A stretch of 13,599 nucleotides of DNA from Veillonella sp. AM51-8BH. Lineage in GTDB: Bacteria > Bacillota > Negativicutes > Veillonellales > Veillonellaceae. Positions 1 through 8,020 of the stretch are shown here, piece by piece. The notes beneath the pieces were generated by a model. That model was not told the DNA's origin and searched no databases. It was given only the letters and a program-made list of their open reading frames with translations. The stretch is from positions 1 through 13,599 of the forward strand of contig NZ_QSDY01000047.1 of NCBI RefSeq assembly GCF_003463825.1. Reading direction: 5' to 3'. Position numbers and translations under genes: made by a program. Every line of letters begins with the position of its first letter. The first letter of the stretch is position 1.

Positions 1-22
1 TTATCGATATTTTTATTAATTA

Positions 23-92
23 TTAAATTAGAATTTTCAGACTATTTTATTTTACAGTTAAATTAGAATTTTCAGACTATTTTATTTTACAG
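23..92. repeat. Perfect 35-bp tandem direct repeat
   Basis: Positions 23-57 and 58-92 are identical over all 35 bases. Each unit begins ttaaattagaattttc and ends attttattttacag. The copies abut with no spacer, so this is a tandem duplication, not a CRISPR pair. It sits in an AT-rich non-coding stretch downstream of the adhesin terminator. Nothing else is recognisable in bases 1-120, and the next gene to the left is outside the window. Confidence 0.9.
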
Positions 93-120
93 ATATAGCT
101 TTAATAAACTATTTTTGTTT

Positions 121-160
121 TCATACTAAAAAGAGCCTCCTCTTTCGAGGAAGGCTCTTT
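121..160 (-). terminator. Intrinsic terminator of the adhesin gene
   Basis: The arms 130-138 and 152-160 pair over 9 bp. The stem continues with 139-142 and 147-150 after a one-base bulge at 151, closed by a four-base loop. On the minus strand the hairpin is followed by a run of five T. It lies about 60 bases past the adhesin stop codon. Confidence 0.8.
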
Positions 161-218
161 CTAGTTTTACATATCCATTCACGGGATATACATAGTTCTA
201 ACTATATGTACAATATGA

Positions 219-3200
219 TTATGCTTTATTTGCCAACAATTGGTTAACTGCTGCTTTCAACGCATCAATTTCAGATTGTTGTTGTTCAAGCTTGGATTTG
301 TACTCTTCATTTTGGGAACGCAAGTGACTTACTTCATCTTGCATTACGTAGATAGAACTGATAGGACCAGCTTTATAACGTTCTGGAATCGCATCTTTTC
401 TATCACGGCTACCACCGAATTTGTGAGTTACACCAGCATTAATCATGTTATGGCTAGAACCAAGTGTAACACCAATATTGAACATAGTATCTTCAGTTTT
501 GTAATGGGCAAGACCGATTGCACCCGCTGTTTCACCACGATAGTTACCAATACCTGCCATGATTTGAGTTGGTTCCAATGGATCGTATTGGATTGGTTTC
601 AACGCTGCCATAGCTGCCGCATGAGCACCAACACGTTGTGTTTCAACGCCTACATTGTTAATAGCTTGTTGTAAACCAGCTTTAGTTTCTTTCAATTGGC
701 TTACGTTTACTGCATCTGTATCAGCTGTACCAGGTGCAACACCATGAATTTGGTTGCCACCATTGTTCAAGCCATCTACAGTAAGGGATACAGGGCTAGC
801 TGCAGAGTTTGCAGGATTGATAGTCATGCCTGCACCATTAACTGTTGTAGCGTTACCAGCTGCATCTTTTACAGTTGTACCAGCAGGAGTAATCTTAGTG
901 GATGGACCATTTTCATCACCTACAGTTACACTGTTAAGACCTTTCACGTCTTTAGCTAGGCTATATGTGAAAGTAGTACCATCTTGTTTAACCTCAAGAT
1001 TATCACCAGCTTGGAATTTAACAGTATCGCCGCCTTGTACTTTTTCAACAGTACCACCAGCTGCAGTTACATTCCATGCAGAAAGATCTTTAACTTGTTG
1101 TTTACCAGCAGGTGTTAAGTTGCTCAAATCTTGGTTTGCTGCATTATCGATTTTTGCTTTTGTTGCATCATCGATTTTAACAGTTACATCTTCACCATTA
1201 GCTACCGTTGTTAAACCGTTTTCGCCTTTGATGTTGAATTTCACATCACCAGTGCTCAAGGATTTTTCATCAGTAGAACCAGTGTTACCACCTAAGGAAA
1301 TCTTACGACCGATAGCTTCTGTATTTTTATCGATTTGAGCTTTGTTTTTCGCAATATCACCAGCATTTTTAGTAATGTTAGCTTCATTTGCTGCTACTTG
1401 GTCATCAACTTGTTTCAATTGATCTTCAGTTGCTGCACGACCAGATACAGGTTGTGTTTGACCTGGAACCCAAGTTTTATTAGTCAAACCAGTTACTTCT
1501 GGAGTTTCTACACCATCAGTTGCTTTTACTTTTGGAGCTGTAATTGTATCATTTGCAGTTACAGTATCGAAAGTAACATCTTTCTTAGTAGCAATTGTGA
1601 AGTCTTTACCATTTTGAGTAATGGAGATGTTATCACCATCGATGAATTTAACTGTGTTACCACCTTCAACTTTTTCAGCTGTACCATTGTTAGCCACTAC
1701 ATTCCATGCAGATAAATCTTTAACTTGTTGTTTACCAGCATCTGTTAAGTTGCTCAAATCAGTATTTGCTGCGTTGTTGATTTTATTTGCAGTATCATCA
1801 TCTAATTTAACAGTTACGTCATCACCATTAGCTTCAGTAACGATACCATTTTGACCTTTGATATTGAACTTCACATCACCTGTGCTCAAAGATTTTTCAT
1901 CAGTAGAACCAGTGTTACCACCTAAGGAAATCTTACGAGCAATAGCTGTTGTATTTTTATCAATTTGTTCTTTATTTGCTGCAATATTATCTTTGTTAGC
2001 TTTAATAGCATCAGCGTTCTTAGTGATGTTAGCTTTATTTGCTGTTACTTGATCATCAACGGCTTTCAATTGATCTTCAGTGGCTGCACGACCAGATACA
2101 GGTGTTGTTTGACCTGGTACCCAAGTAGTATTTGTTAAACCACTCACTTCTGGAGCTGTAATTTTTTGGTTTGCTGTAACGTTATCGAAGGTTACATCTT
2201 TCTTTGTGGCAACAGTGAACTCTTTACCATTTTGTGTAATAGTAACATTATCACCATCGATGAATTTAACTGTATCGCCACCTTGAACCTTTTCCGCAGT
2301 ACCGTTGTTAGCTACTACATTCCAAGCTGCTAAATCTTTAACTTGTTGTTCACCAGCTGGAGTCAAGTTGCTCAAGTCTTTATTTGCTGCGTTGTCGATT
2401 TTATCTTTTGTAGCATCGTCCAATTTAACAGTTACATCTACGCCATTAGCTGCAGTAGTAATGCCATTTTCACCTTTAATATTGAACTTCACATCACCTG
2501 TGCTCAAAGATTTTTCATCTGTATCACCATCATCACTGCCTAAGGAGATTTTACGAGCAATAGCTGTTGTATTTTGGTCGATTTTATCTTTGTTTGCAGC
2601 AATTTCTCTTGCATTGTTTGCAATATCGCCAGCATTTTTATTGATAGCAGTTTTGTTATCAGCAATATCACCAGCATTTTTAGCAATATTTGTTTTGTTT
2701 GTTGCAATATCACCAGCATTTTGAGTGATATTGTCTTTATTAGCTTTAACTTGATCATCTACAGCTTTCAATTGGTCTTCAGTTGCTGCACGACCAGATG
2801 TAATGTTATTTGGATCCCAAGTTTTATTAGTTAAACCAGTTACTTGAGGCGTTTCCACACCAGTTGTAGCTTTAACTTTTGGAGCTGTAATAGTGTCGTT
2901 AGCCGTTACCGTATTGAATGTTACATCTGGCTTAGTAGCGAATGTGAAGTCTTTACCAGATTGAGTAATGAGAATGTTATCACCATTAATGTATTTAACA
3001 GTGTCGCCACCTAACACTTTTTCTGCAGTACCATTATTAGCAACTACATTCCAAGCCGCTAAATCTTTAACTTGCTTTTTACCATCTGGAGTCAAATTGC
3101 TCAAATCTTTGTCAGCAGCGTTATCGATTTTATTTTTAGTATCTGTATCAAGTTTAACTGTTACATCATTACCGGAAGCGGTTGTAGTAATACCATCTTC

Positions 3201-6200
3201 ACCTTTAATAGTGAAGTCTACATCATCAGCGCTTAAGGATTTCTTAGTTGTAGTACCAGTATTACCATTTAAGAAAATTTTACGAGCAATAGCTGTTGTA
3301 TTTTTATCGATTGCTGTTTTATTATCAGCAATATTTTGTTTATTAGTAGCTACTTGATTATCAACTGCTTTCAATTGATCTTCTGTTGCTGCACGACCAG
3401 ATACTGGTTGTGTTTGACCTGGAGTCCAAGTTGTATTAGTCAAGCCTGTTACTTGCGGTGTTTCTACACCAGTTGTAGCTTTCACTTTAGGAGCTGTGAT
3501 AGCTTGGTTTGCAGTTACATTATCGAATGTTACATCTTTCTTAGTGGAGATTGTGAAATCTTTACCGGATTGAGTAATTTCAACATTATCACCATCGATA
3601 AACTTAACTGTGTCGCCACCTTTAACATTTTCAGCAGTACCACTGTTAGCCACAACTTTCCAAGCCGCTAAATCTTTTACTTTTTGCTCACCAGCTGGGT
3701 TCAAGTTGCTCAAGTTTTTATCAGCAGCATTATCGATTGTGTCTTTAGTAGTATCATCAAGTTTAACAGTTACATCATCGCCAGAAGCAACCGTAGTTAA
3801 ACCATTAGCACCTTTCACATTGAATTTTACATCGCCTGTGCTCAAGGATTTCTCTGCAGTAGAACCAGTGTTGCCACCTAAGGAAATTTTACGAGCGATT
3901 GCAGTTTTGTTAGCTTCTGCTTTATCGTCTGTTTTCTTCAATTGAGAAACATTGACAGCATCTTTGTCAGCTACACCATCTGCTACATTAGTAACCTTCA
4001 TGTCGCCTGCATTGATACCTGTGTTGCCATCAATTTTTACAGTTGGATTGCCTGCAGCATTATTGAAAGATGCACTATTCAAGCCAGTAAGATCTTTCTT
4101 CAAAGCTAAAGAGATGTTTTTATCGTTTCTTGCAACAGTAATGTTATCATCGCCAGAGAAATCTACTTTATTACCTTTTTCAACGGTTGCTGTTGTCGCT
4201 TCACCATTAGCAGATAAGTTCCAACTGGAAGAACTATTAGCAACTGCTTGATTAATTGCATCAGCTACGTTTTGAGCATCTGCCATACCTGCAGTTGCAG
4301 AAGCAACACCATTAGTTACAGTAATATCTTGTTTTTTACCAGTAATAGTAATTTTCTTACCATTAGCTGTAGTTGTGATATATGTATTATCACCGTTTAC
4401 AGCCAATTTACTATTTGCTAGATTTACATCGCCACTGCCTGTATCACCTGTGAAAGCAAGGTTCACACTCTTCAATTGTGCTACGTTTACTGCATCTGTA
4501 TCAGCTGTACCAGCAGCAACATAGTTGATTTGACGAGTTTGACCTGTTGTACCTACTGCAACACCACCTAATGTAGATGTTAACGTTGCACCAGTTAAGT
4601 TAGCATATGTATCAGTACGACCAGTATTAGCATTATAACCTGCTACACCAGCTGCAGTACTAGCAACAGACTTAGAACCTATTGCAACACCATCAGCAGT
4701 TGTAGCACTAGCACCATCACCAATAGCAATCGATTTAGCTGCACTTGCATTAGATCTAGTACCGATAGCAATACCATCATTCTCTGATACTGAGCTTTTT
4801 CTACCAATAGCAATACTGTTATCTGCAGTGGAAGAGCTTTCTCCGCCAATAGCAATACTATAATCTTTAGTTGCATTGGCTAACATACCGATACCAACAC
4901 CTGCAGTTCCAGCGGCCTTTGCTCTGGATCCCAATGCAGTAGAGGATGCACCAGATGCAGCAGTACCATGACCAATTGCGGTAGACTCAATATTGGAAGC
5001 TATCGCATCAGCCCCAAAAGCACTGGCATTGCCATCTGTTGCCTTAGCACCATGACCAACTGCCACAGTATCATCCTGGGACGCAATGGAGTTAGCACCT
5101 AACGCTGTAGCATTTGCCGATGTAGCTTGTGCTGATAACCCCAATGCAACTGTAGATCGACCTGTTGTACTTGCACCATCACCAATAGCTACAGAGCTTG
5201 TTGCAGCCGTATCTGTAGATGCATTAGGACCAATAGCAATAGCGTTATTAGCTTTTGCACCAGTGTTGTCTTTATTTGGAGTATCAGTAGATTTAATAGA
5301 TACATATTTATAAGCAATTTGATCCACGATAGCAGCTAACTGAGAGCCGTTGATGGCATCTGTAGAAGTAGCACTTACTTCACCAGGAGCGACGTTTTTT
5401 AACTGACGTTCATAGCCTTCAGCACCGAAGGATACAACATCACCTTCTAACGTTTTGTCACCACCAGCCCATGTTGCTGTAATACCATTTGACAATGTAT
5501 AGCTAGATTGTTTAGTACCTGCCTTATCTGTAGTAGAACCGCCACCTAAAGCGACAGAGTTATCACGATTTGCTTTAGCGCCTGTACCAATAGCGATGGC
5601 ATTTGTTACAGAATCATTATCAGCACCACTTGTATTAACACCTGTCAAAGCACCAGCGATACGGTTTTTAGAGTCAGCGCCAGTACCAATAGCAATACCA
5701 GCATTACCAGATTGCCCTTTAGTACCCACTGTGATACCGATATGGTCTGCTGTAGCATTATTATAATCACGCCACTTAATTTCATATCCTGTTAAATCTT
5801 TAACAGCAGCAGAAACGGTCCCAACTTTAGCTTTCCCTGTATTAATATCGGTATAAACTGCTCTAGTATTCGTCATTCTATCAGCATCGTCACCGCCAAT
5901 AACAATTGAGGAGTGACCAATGGCTTTAGTATTACCACCAATAGCAATACTTTGGTCACCTATAACGGTAGCCCCTTGCCCCGGTAATGCACCACCACCA
6001 ATGGCAATACCTTGTGAAAAATTAGTACCAGCTTCGTTTACCGTCGCACCAGTACCAATAGCAATCGCAGTACCACCATTTGCAATTGAATTTTTACCTA
6101 CAGCAACACTTGGTGTATTACTATATAGACCTTTTGAATAAGCATTTTGACCAATAGCAACCCCACCACCAGCAGTCTCTGCTTTTGCAGCAGTACCAAT

Positions 6201-6521
6201 TACAACAGCATCACTAGTAGTAGCTTTTACATTTGTACCTAAAGCAACTGCATTTACACCTGTAACACTAGCACTGTTACCTAAACCGACTGCATTGGCA
6301 CCTGTAACAGTAGCACTATCACCAAAAGCTACAGATGCACCACCAGTAGATGTAGGCACCTCGTTTACAGCCAATGCTACATTAGCATTAGTCATAGCCA
6401 ATGCTGCAAATACAGCAGCTACTACAACTTTCTTTTTACCACTATTGTTCTTAGCGAATTCAGATACTACTACGTAGCAATTTTTGGATTTGTTCCAAAC
6501 CACTTTAAAAATCTTGTTCAT
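219..6521 (-). CDS. Trimeric autotransporter adhesin (YadA/Hag type, type Vc secretion)
   Basis: This gene encodes a 2100-residue surface adhesin that should form a homotrimer, anchor in the outer membrane and mediate attachment, autoaggregation or biofilm formation. Residues 1-30 are an ESPR-type extended signal peptide (MNKIFKVVWNKSKNCYVVVS), followed by a hydrophobic core and a probable cleavage after A51. Residues 60-330 and 425-660 hold YadA-head repeats with recurrent AIAIG/VALG motifs. Neck motifs of the DAVNVxQLK type follow near 677, 860 and 1935. The stalk (874 to about 1850) has five homologous modules, each starting AIARK or AIGRK, with a Trp-containing beta segment (AWNVVANNGT), a GRAATEDQLK neck and Asn/Ile heptads. 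The four-strand YadA anchor lies at about 1941-2037. A 63-residue extension follows it, unusually, and ends in a regular coiled coil. The ATG start is supported by AAAGGAG six bases upstream. It is probably monocistronic, with its own promoter and terminator. The family is certain; ligand and protein name are unknown. Confidence 0.96.
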   Translation of the reverse strand: MNKIFKVVWNKSKNCYVVVSEFAKNNSGKKKVVVAAVFAALAMTNANVALAVNEVPTSTGGASVAFGDSATVTGANAVGLGNSASVTGVNAVALGTNVKATTSDAVVIGTAAKAETAGGGVAIGQNAYSKGLYSNTPSVAVGKNSIANGGTAIAIGTGATVNEAGTNFSQGIAIGGGALPGQGATVIGDQSIAIGGNTKAIGHSSIVIGGDDADRMTNTRAVYTDINTGKAKVGTVSAAVKDLTGYEIKWRDYNNATADHIGITVGTKGQSGNAGIAIGTGADSKNRIAGALTGVNTSGADNDSVTNAIAIGTGAKANRDNSVALGGGSTTDKAGTKQSSYTLSNGITATWAGGDKTLEGDVVSFGAEGYERQLKNVAPGEVSATSTDAINGSQLAAIVDQIAYKYVSIKSTDTPNKDNTGAKANNAIAIGPNASTDTAATSSVAIGDGASTTGRSTVALGLSAQATSANATALGANSIASQDDTVAVGHGAKATDGNASAFGADAIASNIESTAIGHGTAASGASSTALGSRAKAAGTAGVGIGMLANATKDYSIAIGGESSSTADNSIAIGRKSSVSENDGIAIGTRSNASAAKSIAIGDGASATTADGVAIGSKSVASTAAGVAGYNANTGRTDTYANLTGATLTSTLGGVAVGTTGQTRQINYVAAGTADTDAVNVAQLKSVNLAFTGDTGSGDVNLANSKLAVNGDNTYITTTANGKKITITGKKQDITVTNGVASATAGMADAQNVADAINQAVANSSSSWNLSANGEATTATVEKGNKVDFSGDDNITVARNDKNISLALKKDLTGLNSASFNNAAGNPTVKIDGNTGINAGDMKVTNVADGVADKDAVNVSQLKKTDDKAEANKTAIARKISLGGNTGSTAEKSLSTGDVKFNVKGANGLTTVASGDDVTVKLDDTTKDTIDNAADKNLSNLNPAGEQKVKDLAAWKVVANSGTAENVKGGDTVKFIDGDNVEITQSGKDFTISTKKDVTFDNVTANQAITAPKVKATTGVETPQVTGLTNTTWTPGQTQPVSGRAATEDQLKAVDNQVATNKQNIADNKTAIDKNTTAIARKIFLNGNTGTTTKKSLSADDVDFTIKGEDGITTTASGNDVTVKLDTDTKNKIDNAADKDLSNLTPDGKKQVKDLAAWNVVANNGTAEKVLGGDTVKYINGDNILITQSGKDFTFATKPDVTFNTVTANDTITAPKVKATTGVETPQVTGLTNKTWDPNNITSGRAATEDQLKAVDDQVKANKDNITQNAGDIATNKTNIAKNAGDIADNKTAINKNAGDIANNAREIAANKDKIDQNTTAIARKISLGSDDGDTDEKSLSTGDVKFNIKGENGITTAANGVDVTVKLDDATKDKIDNAANKDLSNLTPAGEQQVKDLAAWNVVANNGTAEKVQGGDTVKFIDGDNVTITQNGKEFTVATKKDVTFDNVTANQKITAPEVSGLTNTTWVPGQTTPVSGRAATEDQLKAVDDQVTANKANITKNADAIKANKDNIAANKEQIDKNTTAIARKISLGGNTGSTDEKSLSTGDVKFNIKGQNGIVTEANGDDVTVKLDDDTANKINNAANTDLSNLTDAGKQQVKDLSAWNVVANNGTAEKVEGGNTVKFIDGDNISITQNGKDFTIATKKDVTFDTVTANDTITAPKVKATDGVETPEVTGLTNKTWVPGQTQPVSGRAATEDQLKQVDDQVAANEANITKNAGDIAKNKAQIDKNTEAIGRKISLGGNTGSTDEKSLSTGDVKFNIKGENGLTTVANGEDVTVKIDDATKAKIDNAANQDLSNLTPAGKQQVKDLSAWNVTAAGGTVEKVQGGDTVKFQAGDNLEVKQDGTTFTYSLAKDVKGLNSVTVGDENGPSTKITPAGTTVKDAAGNATTVNGAGMTINPANSAASPVSLTVDGLNNGGNQIHGVAPGTADTDAVNVSQLKETKAGLQQAINNVGVETQRVGAHAAAMAALKPIQYDPLEPTQIMAGIGNYRGETAGAIGLAHYKTEDTMFNIGVTLGSSHNMINAGVTHKFGGSRDRKDAIPERYKAGPISSIYVMQDEVSHLRSQNEEYKSKLEQQQSEIDALKAAVNQLLANKA
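1317..3902 (-). repeat. Four full stalk cassettes of the adhesin (a fifth, partial copy continues below 1317)
   Basis: Reading in the gene direction, homologous cassettes begin at 3902, 3293, 2564, 1946 and 1316, each at an AIARK or AIGRK codon string. Their lengths are about 609, 729, 618 and 630 bp. The fifth copy keeps only its first half, to about 985, before diverging into the anchor-proximal stalk. Long near-identical DNA blocks recur, such as the segment coding GRAATEDQLK at about 1421, 2072, 2774 and 3378. The copies are diverged but clearly paralogous, which fits internal duplication of a stalk unit. Confidence 0.9.
2620..2745 (-). repeat. Three tandem 42-bp units coding 14-residue Asn/Ile heptad pairs
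   Basis: The string gcaatatc(a/g)ccagcattt starts at 2620, 2662 and 2704, an exact 42-bp period. Each unit codes two heptads of the form NAGDIAx-NxxxIxx, at about residues 1260-1301. Stalk module 2 therefore has about ten heptads in its coiled coil, against four to six in the other modules. This is a length expansion of the stalk by whole heptads, so the frame and the coiled-coil register are kept. Confidence 0.85.
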
Positions 6522-6945
6522 TCATTTCTCCTTTAAACTACTATAAAGCTCTCAAACTTCTATATAACAAATAATCTCAATTTCAAGTTTTTCGATATAG
6601 TTAGTATACCAAATTTTTCGATATGCTTGCAACCCCTTTTCACTAATATTTCATTTTTGGAATAGCTATTGCAAATACAGCAATAACGGGAGTTCTTTAA
6701 ACCCCTTATAAAACAAAACCTAATAATTGGGGTGATTTTATACCATAATTTAGAAGAGAAGATGAATTTAAACTCACATTTTAACTTTTTCCATATAAAT
6801 ATAATTGATAAATTATAAAAATAATTGTCAAAACGCCTTATATAGCTACACTCTAATAACCCCACCTGTTTTACAGCACTATATTTCATTAAATTTTTAT
6901 AAATTAATATTTCAGTCAAATTGAGATACATTGGCAGGCAAAAAC
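6522..6945. other. Intergenic region between the pxp operon and the adhesin gene
   Basis: This 424-base AT-rich stretch holds the adhesin promoter and leader in its left 110 bases. The remainder, about 6640-6945, shows no convincing gene. A 123-codon open frame on the minus strand (6931-6560) has no ribosome binding site, has the composition of random AT-rich DNA and runs across the promoter, so I do not call it a gene. Confidence 0.7.
6603..6632 (-). promoter_or_regulatory. Probable promoter of the adhesin gene
   Basis: On the minus strand, TTGCAA (6627-6632) is followed after 18 bases by TATACT (6603-6608). A TGG directly before the -10 gives an extended -10. Transcription should start near 6596, leaving a leader of about 75 bases. 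The 11-bp direct repeat tttttcgatat (plus strand, 6588-6598 and 6614-6624, 26 bp apart) lies on both sides of the -10 and could be a regulator site. Confidence 0.65.
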
Positions 6946-6987
6946 AAAAATAACGTCTAAAGAATAATCTCTTTAGACGTTATTTTT
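6946..6987 (-). terminator. Strong intrinsic terminator of the pxp operon, possibly bidirectional
   Basis: The arms 6946-6963 and 6970-6987 are perfectly complementary over 18 bp around a six-base loop. On the minus strand the hairpin ends in TTATTTTTGTTTTT, a good U-tract. The upstream arm overlaps the pxpC stop codon (6986-6988) by two bases. The plus strand also has a short T run, so it may block read-through in both directions. Confidence 0.88.
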
Positions 6988-8020
6988 ATATGACATTATT
7001 TAATTTAAATACATAAGCACTTTGTTCATGTGCTAATTTGATGCGTTTCTGTAATCGATCCATATACGCTCGGTATATATCTTGCGCTTCGTCAATAGAT
7101 ACGATATTAAAGTTAATCCCATCCCCTACCGGCAATTGGCTAAGCCGAGGTAGGTCCGCGGTAATGATAGTGCCTATTTTTGTATAGCCCCCTGTTGTTT
7201 GGCGATCTGCCATAAGGACAATGGGATGTCCATTCGATGGCACTTGGATAGAGCCAAATACGGCACCATCAGAAATTATATCTGCACTGTCTACGTGTTC
7301 AATTTCAGGACCATCTAAGCGGAAGCCCATACGGTCACATTCTACAGTCAGTGTATAGATGTTATCACTAAAGGTCTTGATTCCCTTCTCGGTGAAATGT
7401 TTTGCCTGATCACCTAATACAACGCGTAACGGTTCATGACATTCACGGCCCCCACGGTTATATAAGGCAGTATTGAATAGAGTATGCCCTTCACCACGAT
7501 AATCGCATACATACACTTCATCTCTGGTGAACGCTTTGATGCCAAGTTCATCGCCCTTTTGTAATGGTCGCCCCTCAAGGCCCCCAATTTTCGCCTTTGT
7601 ATGGGTCGATACACTGCCATTGATGCTTGGCACGTCGATACCTCCAGAGAAAGAAATGTACATGCGCACGCCACATTGGCTAAAACCGCCGGAAATGACA
7701 TCGCCGTCGTGACATACAAATGGAATATATCTCGGTACTCGTACACTATTGATGGTTGGTTCCATATCGGCTCCTGTGAAAGCAACGATACATGAGCCTT
7801 TCACGGTGAGTGTAGGCGGCAGCAATGTGCACTCTAAGGCACCTGCCATTTCTACATTACCTACCAGTGCTTGCCCCAAGAGATAGCTTTCACTATCCAT
7901 AGGACCGGCTACAGGCATACCATATTGTTGGAACCCAACGCGACCTTTATCTTGAATGGTAGTGTACATACCAGGTGCATTTACGTAGATAGATGATTTA
8001 TTAAACTCATTAATAGCCAC
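6986..8020 (-). CDS. pxpC: 5-oxoprolinase subunit PxpC (KipA, biotin-dependent carboxyltransferase family)
   Basis: PxpC works with PxpA and PxpB as a cytoplasmic ATP-dependent 5-oxoprolinase, converting 5-oxo-L-proline to L-glutamate. The protein has the family opening APGMYTTIQDKGRVGFQQYG, followed by MPVAGPMD. ALECTLLPPTL and VLMADRQTTGGYTKIGTI in the C-terminal part are also typical. Length is about 344 residues, normal for the family. The start is uncertain. GTG at 8020 has AGGTGAG just upstream and I prefer it; GTG at 8029 would add three residues but has a poorly spaced Shine-Dalgarno. Either start overlaps the end of pxpB (stop at 8010-8012), which suggests translational coupling. It is the last gene of the operon. 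The older name KipA comes from the Bacillus kinase-inhibitor literature. Confidence 0.93.
   Translation of the reverse strand: MAINEFNKSSIYVNAPGMYTTIQDKGRVGFQQYGMPVAGPMDSESYLLGQALVGNVEMAGALECTLLPPTLTVKGSCIVAFTGADMEPTINSVRVPRYIPFVCHDGDVISGGFSQCGVRMYISFSGGIDVPSINGSVSTHTKAKIGGLEGRPLQKGDELGIKAFTRDEVYVCDYRGEGHTLFNTALYNRGGRECHEPLRVVLGDQAKHFTEKGIKTFSDNIYTLTVECDRMGFRLDGPEIEHVDSADIISDGAVFGSIQVPSNGHPIVLMADRQTTGGYTKIGTIITADLPRLSQLPVGDGINFNIVSIDEAQDIYRAYMDRLQKRIKLAHEQSAYVFKLNNVI

Noticed and set aside
2620..2745. Regular 42-bp repeats considered as a CRISPR array
   Set aside because: They are contiguous coding heptads without unique spacers and translate in frame as part of the adhesin stalk. The 35-bp repeat at 23-92 also lacks spacers.
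240..6477. Many plus-strand open frames opposite the adhesin gene
   Set aside because: They are antisense shadows of a repetitive gene. They repeat with the stalk cassettes and have no ribosome binding sites or recognisable domains.
6560..6931. A 123-codon open frame on the minus strand between the pxp terminator and the adhesin gene
   Set aside because: It has no Shine-Dalgarno, its composition is that of translated AT-rich intergenic DNA with many Ile, Lys, Phe and Cys, and it runs through the adhesin promoter.
7414..7785. A 123-codon minus-strand frame inside pxpC
   Set aside because: It overlaps conserved pxpC sequence in another frame and shows no known motif.
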